Positions 23,875-36,662 of a stretch of DNA of 64,000 nt are shown here, piece after piece (positions within the stretch are counted from its first letter, which is position 1; each line of letters begins with the position of its first letter). The DNA is from Lantana camara (taxonomy: Eukaryota; Streptophyta; Magnoliopsida; Lamiales; Verbenaceae). The stretch is from assembly GCA_037501455.1 (NCBI GenBank), contig CM074862.1:63085501-63149500 (forward strand). The letters are read 5' to 3'. A model generated the notes under the pieces. That model did not search any database. It was not told the DNA's origin and saw only the letters and a program-made list of their open reading frames with translations. The translations under genes and the position numbers were made by a program.

Positions 23875-26800
23875 TGTAGCACCCGGGACGCTGAGATACC
23901 ACACCCTCGCACTATAGCTCAGTCCACCTACGAAATGGATGATCCGTACATGAACTAAGACTATAGTGAACGGGTGACAATGTAAGAAACAATCTAGCTA
24001 GGCGTGACTAGACCCCAATTCAATTAAATCCAATACATGAAAATTCGAAAGAGGACGTATAACAGTAACATTTCATTATCATATACCAAATATCCAAAAG
24101 CTCATCCTATTCTAGCTCATATATCAATGCATTATCATCTCCAACATATTTTACATGCATAAGTCTCCAAAACTAACAGGAACCCTAACATGATAAAGGC
24201 GGAAATACCCAGAACATGAAAATGCGATGCTAGACTCAGCTGAACAAAAGACATAACTCGGACTCCCGCCTAGTACACGATCGTGAGTACCTGAAAAGTG
24301 AGGGTGTTAGTCTACCGAAGACTGAGTGAGGGGTTTAAATAAATATAAGCGCAATTCCCATGCAGGCTATAATCTCGGGTAAGTTTTCTTAAAAGAAACA
24401 ACATAAGTTCAAATATTAAAGTAATTCTTGCCCGAGATTACAACTAATCAATTTAACAATACAATCAATTCAGTACAATTCAGTTCATTCAATCAGTGGC
24501 CCGGTGAGTGAGGGAAATTCTCCAACCTTTCTCCGACTGTGTACAATAATTCAATTATTCATTGATTAAGTGATCAAGCAATACATTTCAGTGCACAATT
24601 AACAATTTCAATAATCCATCCTTCTTCCTCCAAGTGATGGGGGATTGCAAGGCCCCGCCATCCAATCATGGTGTACGTCGGGAACATGACTCCCACGCAC
24701 GGGATTTCTTCCTCCACCAAACCTCCTGGTAGATTCAGAGGTGATCCAACAATGGTGAGGATAGTGCAAGAGTTACCCGTCAGCCCTAGCTTCCCCAGTT
24801 GGCTCAATACACTACCCTCCGGCACAACATGAACAATAGTTACTCGCCAAAACAATCAATCAATCAATCAATCCGTTCATTTCATGAAACCCATTGTAAA
24901 TCAATAAGATTTGAAAACTATAATTATATATATCTACTTTTGGCCGAAAACAACACATAGGGTTGTAATGGTTCTAAGTATCTAGAATTAAACCTCACCT
25001 GGCGAGCGACGGGACAAGACAAGGATACAACAAAATGTCCATACGATCAATGATCTCCGCCCTGGAGAAGAACTGGACAAGAAAGGAAATAACATGAACT
25101 CGTGAGACAAGACTCAGTATGAGACCAAGTATGACACACGGCAAGGCTCATGTAACACCTTAATACCCAAACAAATTAGCAATCAAGGGACATTTAAACA
25201 TGTATGAGAACCAATTAACACTGAAGAGAGTAAATTAGTATCAAGAAATCATGTAGTCATATCCTTTAATTAATTCAAGTTCAATTCATGTAAGCCATGG
25301 AGTCACACAATCACGTTTGAGCAATTAAGTACCAAGAAGTGTCAAGTAGGAGCATACTTATCAATTTACCAAGCATATATATCATAAAATTCACATATGG
25401 GAGCTAAGGGAGTGAAAGAAATGCAATAAGGAAGGTTTTGGTGAATTTGGTAAAAATGGACAATTTTAAGAAACATACATGCTGGGCGAAAACTGGAATA
25501 TCTTTAATTCTAGAAATGGGAATTGGGTTTTGTTTTTTGGGAATGAAACTAGACACAAAGATCTTTCCGATGATATATGGCTCGTTTTCTAGTTCAAAGT
25601 GAGGAGAAAATGGCGTAAGCTTGAAGTTGGATGATTGCAATTTGTCGGTAAAGCAGCGACACCAAAAAGAATTGATAATATCTTACAAATGGGAAAAGAT
25701 TTTTAGGTGATTCAAATTGGAGGTTGTTCTAGACTTTAAGAGATTTCCGTGGTTCAAGAATCAGGTTAATCGGAGTTCGTATGAGAGAGGACGAAGCAAA
25801 ACAAACTCAGGCTGAAAACAGAGGAAGATCCACGACCGTGGATTTCTCCATGCACAAAAATCCACGCCCGTGGATCACTCTTACCGAAACTCCCAAGTTT
25901 CTGGACGAAAATCCACGCCCGTGGATCACTCTCCAACAGCAAATACGAAGGGAAAACAGGGCATAGGCACGGGATTTGGCTTCCAAGCCATTCCAACACC
26001 AAATCAATGCAATTAACTAACCCAAAACTATCATATATCAAGTAAATAGCTCATATATCTCAATTAGGCCTAGAAAGAATCAAGATACCATGCATTAATT
26101 CATCAAAATCACTCATGAATTTCTCAGATATACCAATGATCAACCATACTCTAATTTCCATGAAATCAAATTATTTATGCATGATATTAGCTCAAGATCA
26201 ACACTTATGCTTCATAATATATCATGGAATTCAAAGAATCACAAAACCCTAGTCAAGCTCCATGAATTCATCAAGGTAAAAGCATGATCATACCTTGGAG
26301 AAGAAAGAAGATGAAGGGGAAAAGAGAGAGAGATGATGGTATGGAGCTTGATTCCTTGAAGAAAATGGAAGGAAATCTTGTCTCTAGCTTCCTAGGTGGA
26401 TCGAGATATGAGAGGGAGAGAGAGAGATGGGAATGTCTTAGCTTATCTCTTGAAAATGAAGGAGAAGAGGCTCAAGTGTGTATGTATATAACATATATAG
26501 GTCAAGATATATATATATGTATGTATATAATTAAAGGTAAAAGAAAAGTCTTGTACTTAAAAGATAATTGCACTTAAGCCCTTACCTCTTATGAATTTAC
26601 AAGTTAGAGATGCATCAACTTGGCATGCATGATAGATGATTGTATACATATATTTATATAAGGCTCTGAAAGAATATGATGAGGTAAAATTAAATATATA
26701 TACATGTTATGCTAAATCAATTAAGCCCATGCATTTATAAAGTTTCAACTAAAGATGAATGAGCATGAGTTCTTGCAATTATGTAAAATTAAACACTTAA

Positions 26801-27007
26801 ACATGTTCGGAAAAATTAGACATATAATTCACGTAATGAAATACACAAAAGAAGAAATTGGAAATCATATAATCACTTAGAATCATAACTCACGTGATGT
26901 CACATAATACATATAATGTCATGAAGTTTATAATAATTTCACGTAAACACTTAGTAATGTAATTCACATAATATCACGTAAAGCATAATTGAAAACAGGG
27001 CGTTACA
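23875..27007 (-). repeat. element D left (3') LTR, 3.1 kb
   Basis: Edges are TGTAGCACCCGGG and CAGGGCGTTACA. Bases 23875-25710 match 34286-36122 nearly base for base. It holds the AGTC stem-loop (24309-24323), the CTAGGCG pair (about 23999 and 24272), an (AATC)n run (24856-24874) and three copies of a 16-bp inverted repeat (25828-25926). The ORF at 24574-24855 and similar ones are shadows in the LTR. Confidence 0.85.
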
Positions 27008-27024
27008 ATTCTCTCCCCCTTAAG
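27008..27024 (-). promoter_or_regulatory. element D polypurine tract
   Basis: Minus-strand CTTAAGGGGGAGAG lies three bases before the LTR start TGTAACGCCC. The same 14-base word recurs at 28251-28264. Confidence 0.7.
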
Positions 27025-27070
27025 AGGACCTGGTCCCCAGGTCCACTGTCGAGTTTTAAACTTAAAACAA

Positions 27071-27186
27071 CAATGAGAGAGCCCCGTCTCTCAAACAAGC
27101 AATGAGAGAAACCCGTCTCTCAAACAAGCAATGAGAAAACCCCATCTCTCAAACAAGCAATGAGAGAACCCGGTCTCTCAAACAAG
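27071..27186. repeat. 29-bp tandem repeat x4, each a hairpin
   Basis: Four consecutive 29-bp units differ at only a few bases. Each carries TGAGAGA and TCTCTCA arms around a C-rich loop of about six bases; the third unit breaks the arms slightly. The array lies about 50 bp from the polypurine tract, inside the element 3' end. Confidence 0.85.
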
Positions 27187-28344
27187 CAATAACAGATCAA
27201 GAGAATTATTACATAAGCATTCACATAGTTGTTACATAAGAAGCAAGTAGGACAAGGTCAAGCACACCAACTACCAATTGTATAGAAGCAATTTTCAACT
27301 AACAAGAAGTTATATACGAGGATAATGAAATCGATAATGCATGTGATATGCATGATTAGATGTACCGTTCACCGTCGGTTGGAATTCTTTCATTAGATTG
27401 ATCCAATTTGATACTTGATTCCTTGTTGGAGATTCATCTAACCGTAGTGCCCTACCTCGACATTTCCCGATGTATTCGACACTTTGATAATCACCCGGTC
27501 TCTATTCCACGATTTATCTTCTGAACACAATATTATGCCCTGAGACGTCCGATGTAACAAATATTTTATGATTACTCGGTCTTTCACCCTCGATCAAATC
27601 CTTTCCAACACCAAGGTTCGGAAGTTTAATTCTTGAGTGTGCTTTTCCCCCTAAATCCTACACGTCCAACACTTAATTGAATAAACTCTCACTTCCATCC
27701 CAATATGTGATGATCCAATCAAGTTTCCTCCCCCAATAGTCTCATTATCAATTCCTGATATGTTTCGAGACATGGAACTGGTTTATGAAATACTATCCTT
27801 GCCACCTTAGAAAATTGAATTTGTATGCTCCCGAAATAGGAACTAACGGCGTTGATCTTGCAACTGAAGTTGCCCTCAATTATCTTTCACCTTTTCTTGT
27901 AAAGTTAATTCTGAAGCTTTCCCCGAATTCGTAGTTTTATCTCTTGAAGTGATCACTTCCGATCTTGTTCCTGAAATTCCTCCATCCTGGTTGGAAGTCA
28001 AAACAATCACTAAATCTACCACTCTTTCTTGAATATTCACCTCCGGTTCTTGAAGCACTTAGCCCTTTTTGAAATTGTCCTCCAAATTTTCTCATCCTAA
28101 CCTTGAACATCTTCAAGCGCCAGATTCTTCTAATTCTTCCCCTGTTTCCATTTCTAAGAACTCTCATTGTTTGTGACTCTTGAAATTGTATTGCTCCTAA
28201 TGAGATAGCCCACTTAAGCAAAATTCCAAATTTCAACTAATCCCAATCGACTCTCCCCCTTAAGAATTTCCATTCTTATTCGTTGAACTCGTGGCGTCCA
28301 TTCCTCATTTGAAGAATCTCAATTCTTTCTATTGCTTCCTTGGT
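27187..28344 (-). other. element D interior, left part, no recognisable gene
   Basis: I see no gag, protease, reverse transcriptase or integrase motif in either strand; ORFs are short (99 codons at most). The last five bases (TTGGT, 28340-28344) are the target site of the solo LTR. Confidence 0.5.
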
Positions 28345-30454
28345 TGTAACGCCCCGGTTTTTCATTTATATTAATATGTCATATTTGTTTATAAATTGCG
28401 CAATTAAATTATTTAATTATGTGACTAATTGTTTATAAGTGTTTTAAATATTAATTTTATTATAAATTGTTATTATTTTATTTTAATTTATTTTATTTAT
28501 AATATTTCCTTTCGTTAACTAAGTGAATTAATTGTTAATTAAGTGTTTAGTAATTAATTATGTCTTAACCATTCGTATTAATTTATTCAAAAACAAACCG
28601 TTGACCTTGATTTATATTTAGATTAGAATTTAATTTATTTAGTTCAATTTTTATTATGCATGGAATTGTATGAATATGTGCATGATTGTCTAATGGTGTA
28701 TCGTTCTTATATGAAATGATATCGAAATGTCGTGGAAATGTAGTATGTCATAAATATATGTGTTATGAACATGCTTATATGCTCGGTTTATGTTTTTGAA
28801 CTCGTTTGACGTGTTAACGAATTTAATTTGATTCGTGGAACCAAATCGGGGGCTAACGAGCAATTAGCGCACCCTTGGTTCCGTAAGTGATATCTTGAGC
28901 TCGGGAACTCGGATTCGAGTTCCGTCAACTTCGTTGAACTCGTATCGAAGATTCGAGTTTAATAAACTTAGCCTTATATTTTTTCGAAATCATTTGAACC
29001 TCCGAAATCCAACCGAAAAACAAAACGGCATCAAAATAACCACATTTCAACAAAATGGCCATAACTTGTTCAAAACTTAACCAAATTAACTATGGTTGGT
29101 GTCCTTTTAACCCTAGTTCAACCCTTTACCATTCCTTAACTTTCCCATCTCGAACCAATCCTCACACAAACCAGAAAGTGCAGCCAAAGCTTCTGCATCC
29201 CAGTTTTCCCGTAACTGTGCAATCCTTGAGATTTTGGAGCTCAAATCTCCATCAACTTTCATCCAATCAACAAGGTGAGTTAGGATTATGTTGTACATGC
29301 ATCTTTGGTCATTTTGATCTATTCATCTCTAAATTTGAGGCAGATTTCATGGGATTTTGGATATGTGAATGAATAGTTAGGTTTTGGAGTGATTTGATGA
29401 TTTCTTGATTTCTTTGATCTCTGTCTTGTTTTAATGCTATATATATTATCCTTTTACTTCATTCATGACAGAGTATGCTTGAATTAATTGATGCATAAGG
29501 ATTGGTTGAGATATCATCAATGAAATGGATATGTATTGATTGAACTTCAAACTGGAATTTTCCCTCGTCTCACGTACTGATCTGCTGCTAGCTTTTGGGA
29601 GTTGTTTTGGTGTTATATGTTGCTCCTTTTTATGTTAATTGCAGCTGTTTTGATGGTTGTTTGATCATGTATAGGCTTGCTCCATTCTTTCCTCTTGTTC
29701 CCCTGTTTTTCCCGCATGAACTGCTGCCTTTTCTTCTCAGTTTTTGCTGCGTATGTTAAGGTTGTTTCAGGTCTGTTTGTTGAGCAATTTAGCCTCTTCG
29801 CACCTTAATATGTTGGCTTGAATTGATTGCAAATTATGTGAGTATTTTGCCCTGCTCTTTTCCATCCTTTTTTCTCCCCTGTTTCGCCGTATGTTGCTGT
29901 TACTGTCTGGAGCTGTTGTAACACTCTCCCCGGCCAAGGAGAGTTTGTTCTTGGAGAGTACCCGACCGGGTACTCCTGCTGCAGAAGCTCTCTGTACTCC
30001 CTACCAAACCGGGGAGATTGGAGAAGGATTGGCTACCCGGGCGGGTAGCCACTGCGGGATGCTTCTGTACCTTTTCTTCTTCTTCTTCTGCTGTTGTGCC
30101 TCTCTTCTTCTTTTTCCTTCCTTTCTTCTTTTGCTGCCTCAGTCTTTGTGTGTTATGTGTATACTTAGTGGTTCAACTTCTGCTGCTGTTGCGGTTCTTC
30201 ATTGGTGTTGGGGTGTGCGTGAGTTTATGTGCAGTCATGGTTGTTGTTAATGGTAGAGTTGTATGCATGAGTGTTGTGTGTGTTTGATGTGCATGCATGG
30301 GTGTGTGCGTGATTAGTGTGTATTCTGTGTGTGCATGGGGTGTTTGCATGTATGGTTTGTGGTGTATATTATATATATGTGTAACTTGTGATTATGTGTA
30401 TGCATGAATATGTAAAATATATATGTCTTGTAATATTATTTGCATGCATGTATG

Positions 30455-30544
<90 letters not shown>

Positions 30545-32355
30545 ACATGTGAGTATATATATATATATTTATTATTATATTTTAAATATTATTCAATTTA
30601 ATTCAATTTTAGAATTTAATTGATAACTATTTCACGTATTTAATTTACCGATTTTTGATTGAACGTTTTATATATCTTATTTCTAATTGTAAACATGAAT
30701 ATTATATGCTATGATTATTATGTGAATTCTTAGATTAAATTGATATGAATTATGAATTTGAATGAAAGTGAACGAACGATTGGACGACGTGTTTATATGA
30801 TTTAAATTCCTTAATAGTGCACATGAACATTTTCATGACATAATATTATCCTTTATGCATTCATATCATGATCATATATTGTCGTGCGTCATATATGGTT
30901 CATTTGGTGTCTTGAGTCTCACGAACACGTTACGTTGTCCTTGTACAGCTTATCTCCAAGGTGGGGAAATCTTGATCTTTCGGGCACTCGGTAACTCGTA
31001 TCCTTGTACCGTCATGTTTCAGGTGAGGGTGTTTTCGTTCTAGTTACATACTAAACCCTACAACCTTATGTGATAAGTTTGGCCGAAACCTTATGTATAT
31101 CTATACATATGTTACTTTTAAAGTAGAGTCATCGAGTAAATATTGATCGAGTAAACCCTTTTCTATTGAATTATGAAATATGTTATGTTATGTTTCTTAC
31201 GAATCAAATGTTTGGCGAGATTATGTATGTATGTTATGATTGCACGGGCCCAGGGACTTAGTGCAAGTGGCTATCCGGGGAGGCAAGGGCCGACGGTGAT
31301 CCCTTGTACTAGTCCCACCATATGTACGGTGATACCGGCCCTCGCTAGGAGGTTTAGCAGGGAATGGGAGCTGAGTGCCCTTGGGGGAGTCATGAAACCC
31401 CATTGGCCTATGTATGAGGTGGTCGGGTCTTGCTAACCCGTCCACCACCCGGAGGAAGAAGGTTGGAACTTATTCTATGATTATGATTATGATTGATAGA
31501 CACCGTGCGGGAAGGCCGGGACACGGATTGCCCAAACGAATATGTTTAGGATATGATATATGATCTATGTGTATTATGAGATATTGCATGATCACCTAAT
31601 TAATATATTAATGATATTTGTCGTACACGGTCGGAGTTTGGTTGGAGATAATGCACGCTCACTCGCCGAGCCTTTATGCTATGTATGAATTATAAACTTA
31701 ATAAATTTAATATGATTAGTTGTAAAGTTCGAGCATTGCTTAGCCTTTTTCTTGCCCTTTTTGGGATCTAATTTTAAAGAAAACCTTGCTCGGGATTTAT
31801 GACTTGCTTGTGCTTGTTTTTATATACGTATATCGCTCCTGCTCACTCAGTCTTCTAGAGACTGGCCCTCTCCCTCCCCAACCTTTCAGTGCACAGGTTT
31901 GGCTTTGGAGTCTCAAGCTAGGCGGAGTTGTGTGGAGTCTTTGAGTCGGTCAAGTTAAGTTAGGAGAGTCTCTACACTCTCATATATGTATTTAAATTAT
32001 GCATGATTCGATTCTGTACTATTATGAACTTGAATCTTTATGTAATTGCTATTGAATTGCCTTATCGGGCTTTGTTATGAATTAAAAGAGGCCTGAGGAG
32101 CCCAAGTCTGCCTGTGGTTCGAATGCTTAATTTCTGCAGGCCCGTAGCCAATGCATGTGTTTGGATTTAGTTCTCCGTTGCATTATGTCTTGATGATTAG
32201 TTATATTTGCAGGGTCTAAGTTCCGCCTAGCTTAGGAAGGTCTTTCTGTTTGTCTCCCGTTCGCTATGGTTTGATACGGGTGCGGATTTACCATTTCGTT
32301 ACTCGTGTTGAGCCATAGTGCGGGGGATGTGGTGCCTCACGCGCGGGGTGCTACA
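28345..32355 (+). repeat. 4.0 kb gypsy solo LTR, plus orientation
   Basis: It starts TGTAACGCCCCGG, ends GGGGTGCTACA and is flanked by TTGGT on both sides (28340-28344 and 32356-32360). No primer site, polypurine tract or second LTR belongs to it. It runs opposite to element D. It has the AGTC stem-loop (31848-31864), the GCTAGGCGG inverted pair (about 31920 and 32222), a palindrome cluster (29923-30050) and a TA/TG microsatellite. ORFs at 29891-30287 are low-complexity and not supported. Confidence 0.85.
30449..30568. repeat. (TA)n/(TG)n compound microsatellite
   Basis: Alternating blocks of TA and TG dinucleotides lie inside the solo LTR. They may have arisen by slippage and contribute to its unusual length. 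Confidence 0.9.
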
Positions 32356-32360
32356 TTGGT

Positions 32361-34285
32361 ACACTTGATTCTATCCATGCCACTTGGCCGAAAACTTTCT
32401 CATTTTACTTTTGCAACAACTGGTACGAATATCAACTCACTTCTACCTTTCCAGTTCCCGACTACTTCTCCGACCTCCAAATGGCTCTTCCTCTTTATCC
32501 TTACATCCCCATAAATTCTTTGTCATAAGTCGGTTATGTCTCGATTAAAGTAATGGTTGATACATGAATTGGGGAGAGTTCCTATCAAGAAACACTTAAC
32601 AATGCATGTCGGGTTAATATGCCAATGCATGTGTCACACTTGTAAGTAATAAAATACACAGGTTGAAAAAAAATCAAGCTCAAATAGTAATGCAGATATA
32701 ATTAAAGAAATTTAAATAATTTAAACGATGTATGATGAACGTGCTCATGAATGCGTTGAACCTGTCACCGTAGTTGCATCTTTTAGCTTGGCACTTTTCC
32801 TTGTTTGTTGATTTACGAGCTTGCCTTGAATTGATTGGCCATTTCTTGTTACCCACGGTCTTCCGATTTTCTTCAAAATCCCCAACATCAACCCGTACAT
32901 TTCCACATTTTCCCTAACTTCAACTGGTACCGTTCCTTGACCGATATTGAAATCTCTTAAACCCAATTCTTTCTCAATTATCGATCTCTAAGTATCATCT
33001 GGATCTTCCCCGTAGCTATCACCTTGATTAACATTTCGTTATTTTAACTGGTTTAACTTTATGATCTGAAGTTGTGATTCTCGGATTTGAATTCTCCTAA
33101 ACTCCTAAAGTTAATATCTTAGTTTCCTCCCAAGAATTAATTTCCAATTGTCGTCCGACTCCTCCCCATAATTAACACCTTAATCAAAGTTTCCTTATAC
33201 CAACTTGTATAACTTTATAAATCAAAATGGTGACTCCTGAGCTTGAATCCTTCTTGAGTAAGGCTTTCTCGTTGATCCTTTACGAGTTCGAACGGTCGAA
33301 TGAACTCATCCTTCAAGTATTCATAATTGAGTGCATAACCTCTCTCTAAAAAAAAAAAAAAAAACTCTTTGCCTTTCTTTACCGTTTTCGTTCATTGCTC
33401 GACCCTTCACCTTAAACATCTAATCTTTAGTACTCTAATTTACCACGAGCTTGCAATCACTATATTAGTCGTTCTCTTCACTTTCCCCATCCGACGTCTT
33501 TCTTAACCCGAAATCCAAAATATTTAAATTCCTTGTAGACCTACATCAATTACATTGTTGTTCAACTTTTCAACTAGTTGAAGATCCTCACTTGTTTACA
33601 CATCTGAACCTCGAATCATTAGTGCCCTCAAAGTCTCATTCCTTGAGTTAAATAAGTCTCCTAAAATCATTGCCTCGCCGTTGATAGAAACCTTGAATCT
33701 TAAAACACTTTCGAGATTTTCTTCACTTTGCTTCTAAAATTAATTCGTCTATTCCGGACCTTATCACTCGAACCATAATCCGTTAGAGAGAGAACCATAG
33801 CTCTTGAATTATCGTGTGAAGTTTCCCCGGTCATTCCTTACAACTCCAAATCTAGAGAAAGGGCTTGCGATAACATGGGATTGTAGTAGAAATTGACCGT
33901 GGTTTGATATGTCTTTATAACCTATATATCAAAATTAATTCAAAGCTAAATGCATGCGGTTAATACATGCTCATGTCACATAATCGACACCAAAGACATG
34001 GATTTGATGCAAAATGTAACAAATAATTCAACAAAGTGGAAATTGAAACACTTTGATCTCACAAAGTTCAAGCAAATTTTAATAGTAAGAAGTCAACGAG
34101 TAAAGCCAATAATCAATACAATGCGCAACTTATCAAGTAATTTTAAAGATTCAAATAGTCAAATAATTTCAAATAAAATGCAAGACCCTCAAGTTGTCAA
34201 TTATTTCCTATGCCGTACGACTTAGACTCACAAGACACGACACTAGAATCTCGGTTTTGCAACCGGGCTCTGATACCACCTAAGA
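32361..34285 (-). other. element D interior, right part, with primer site
   Basis: No long ORF: the best, 73 codons at 32745-32966 on the minus strand, resembles nothing I recognise. A run of 16-17 A lies near 33347-33363. The primer site (minus TGGTATCAGAGC) is at 34267-34278, 7 bases from the right LTR. The text resembles decayed sequence with many short TTC/CTT-rich phrases. Confidence 0.55.
34267..34278 (-). promoter_or_regulatory. element D primer binding site (initiator tRNA-Met)
   Basis: Minus-strand TGGTATCAGAGC is next to the LTR edge TGTAGCATTCGGG (34286). It is the same signal as in element B and the copia element. Confidence 0.85.
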
Positions 34286-36122
34286 TGTAGCATTCGGGAT
34301 GCCGAGATGCCACACCCCCGCACTATAGCTCAGTCCACATACGAAATGGATGATCCATACATGAACTAAGACTATAGCGAACGGGTGACAATGCAAGAAA
34401 CAATCTAGCTAGGCGGGACTAGACCCCAATTCAATTAAATCCAATACATGAAAATTCGAAAGAGGAAGTATAACACTAACATTTCATTATCATATACCAA
34501 ATATCAAAAAGCTCATCCTATTCTAGCTCATATATCAATGCATTATCATCTCCAACATATTTTACATGCATAAGTCTCCAAAACTAACAGGAACCCTAAC
34601 ATGATAAAGGCGGAAATACCCAGAACATGAAAATGCGATGCTAGACTCAGCTGAACAAAAGACACAACTCGGACTCCCGCCTAGCACACGATCGTGAGTA
34701 CCTGAAAAGTGAGGCTGTCAGTCTACCGAAGACTGAGTGAGGGGTTTAAATAAATATTAGCGCAATTCCCATGCAGGCTATAATCTCGGGTAAGTTTTCA
34801 TAAAAGAAACAACATAAGTTCAAATATTAATGTAATTCTTGCCCGAGATTACAACTAATCAATTTAACAATACAATCAATTTGGTACAATTCAGTTCAAT
34901 CAATCAGTGGCCCAGCGAGTGAGGGCAATTCTCCAACATTTCTCCGACAGTGTACAATAATTCAATTATTCATTGATTAAGTGATCAAGCAATACATTTC
35001 AGTGCACAATTAACAATTTCAATAATCCATCCTTCTTCCTCCGGGTGATGGGGGTTGCAAGGCCCCGCCATCCAATCATGGTGTACGTCGGGAACATGAC
35101 TCCCACGCACGAGATTTCTTCCTCCACTAAACCTCCTGGTGGATTCAGAGGTGACCCCACAATGGTGAGGATAGTGCAAGAGTTACCCGTCAGCCCTTGC
35201 TTCCCCAGTTGGCTCAATACACTACCCTCGGGCCCAACGTGAAAAATAGTTACTCGCCAAAACAATCAATCAATCAATCAATCCGTTCATTTCATGAAAC
35301 CCGTTGTAAATCAATAAGATTTGAAAACTATAATTATATATATCTACTTTTGGTCCAAAACAACACATAGGGTTGTAAGGGTTCTAAGTATCTAGAATTA
35401 AACCTCACCTGACGAACGACGGGACAAGACAAGGATACAACAAAAAGTCCATACGATCAATGATCTCTGCCCTGAAGAAGAACTGGACAAGAAAGGAAAT
35501 AACATGAACTCGTGAGACAAGACTCAGTATGAGACCAAGTATGACGCATGACAAGGCTCATGTAACACCTTAATACCCAAACAAATTAGCAATCAAGGGA
35601 CATTTTAACATGTATGAGAACCAATTAACACTTAAGAGGGTAAATTAGGATCAAGAAATCATGTAGTCAAATCCTGTAATTAATTCAAGTTCAATTCATG
35701 TAAGGCTTGGAGTCACACAATCACGTTTGAGCAATTAAGTACTAAGAAGTGTCAAGTAGGAGCATACTTATCAATTTACCAAGCATATATATCATGCAAT
35801 TCACATATAGGGGCGAAGGGAGTGAAAGAAATGCAATAAGGAAGGTTTTGGTGAAGTTTGGTAAAAACGGACAATTTTAAGAAATGTACATGCTGGGGGA
35901 AAACTGGAATATCTTTAATTCTAGAAATGGGGATTGGGTTTTGTTTGATGGGAATGAAACTAGACACAATGATCTTTCCGATGATATATGGCTCGTTTTC
36001 TAGTTCAAAGTGAGGAGAAAATGGTGTAATCTTGAAGTTGGATGATTGCAATTTGTCGGTAAAGCAGCGACACCAAAAAGAATTGATAATATCTTACAAA
36101 TGTGAAAAGATATTGAGGTGAT
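34286..36122 (-). repeat. element D right (5') LTR, truncated
   Basis: It matches 23875-25710 closely, then stops at GTGATTC and is replaced by integrase sequence. About 1.3 kb of this LTR, including its promoter end, is missing, so the element could not be transcribed normally from this copy. Confidence 0.82.
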
Positions 36123-36125
36123 TCT

Positions 36126-36662
36126 TAACGAGTGGAATTCGTCGGTTTCTTAATTCTTAAAATTTTCGATCCAAAATCTTAACTAGTTTCTGAACGAAGG
36201 TAAGATTAGGCTCAATTTCTACCTCTTCCTCGGGTAGGATCTCGGATTCATCCGGATAATACTTGCGAAGTTGGGAGTTGTGAAACACGTTGTGGATTCC
36301 AGTCAAACTCGGAGGTAGATTCAAGCGATACGCCGTATCTCTAATTTTCTCAAGAATCTCATAAGGACCTAGATAACGAGGATTCAACTTACCTCCTTTT
36401 CCAATTCTCGAAAACCCCTTTCGTGGCGAAGCTTTTAGAAATACCCTATCACCAACTTCAAACTCAAGATCCTTTCTTCGCCGATCCTCATAGCTTTTCT
36501 GTCTATCTTGAGCTGCTTTCATCCTTTGTTGAATTATTTGAACCTTATCATTCGCCGCTTGCACGGCCTTAGAAGGCTTCTCTTTCCTTTCCCCTTATTT
36601 CACTCCCTCTTGTTTTGTCCAATTCCATTCCTCAATATCGAAAAATAAGGGAGAGGAAAAAT
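36126..36662 (-). pseudogene. gypsy integrase fragment
   Basis: Reading from 36662 down: SPLFFDIEEWNW, a TAA, then [46 protein letters not shown] (seen in two runs), ILEKIRDTAYRLNLPPSLTG, NVFHNSQLRKYY and KILDRKF followed by a TAA where relatives have Q-E-L-R-N. It is the C-terminal half of a chromovirus integrase. Both edges are abrupt: the left joins element D LTR, the right joins LTR-like sequence. Confidence 0.85.

Larger units (their letters stand above)
23875..36122 (-). mobile_element. element D: long-LTR gypsy-like element with non-coding interior
   Basis: Left LTR (23875-27007), polypurine tract (27011-27024), an interior without recognisable gag or pol, a tRNA-Met primer site (34267-34278) and a right LTR (34286-36122, truncated) are in minus-strand order. 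Without the nested solo LTR the interior is about 3.3 kb. Long LTRs around a non-coding core fit the LARD class of non-autonomous elements. A fully decayed coding element is the alternative. The left flank is CCCTG; the right flank is lost. Confidence 0.72.

Noticed and set aside
27071..27186. CRISPR-like array
   Set aside because: The 29-bp units are directly abutting with no unique spacers, in a plant retroelement. It is a minisatellite.
29891..30287. ORFs with poly-Ser/Phe/Leu stretches
   Set aside because: Low-complexity CTT/CTG sequence in the solo LTR, with two overlapping frames both open and no motif.
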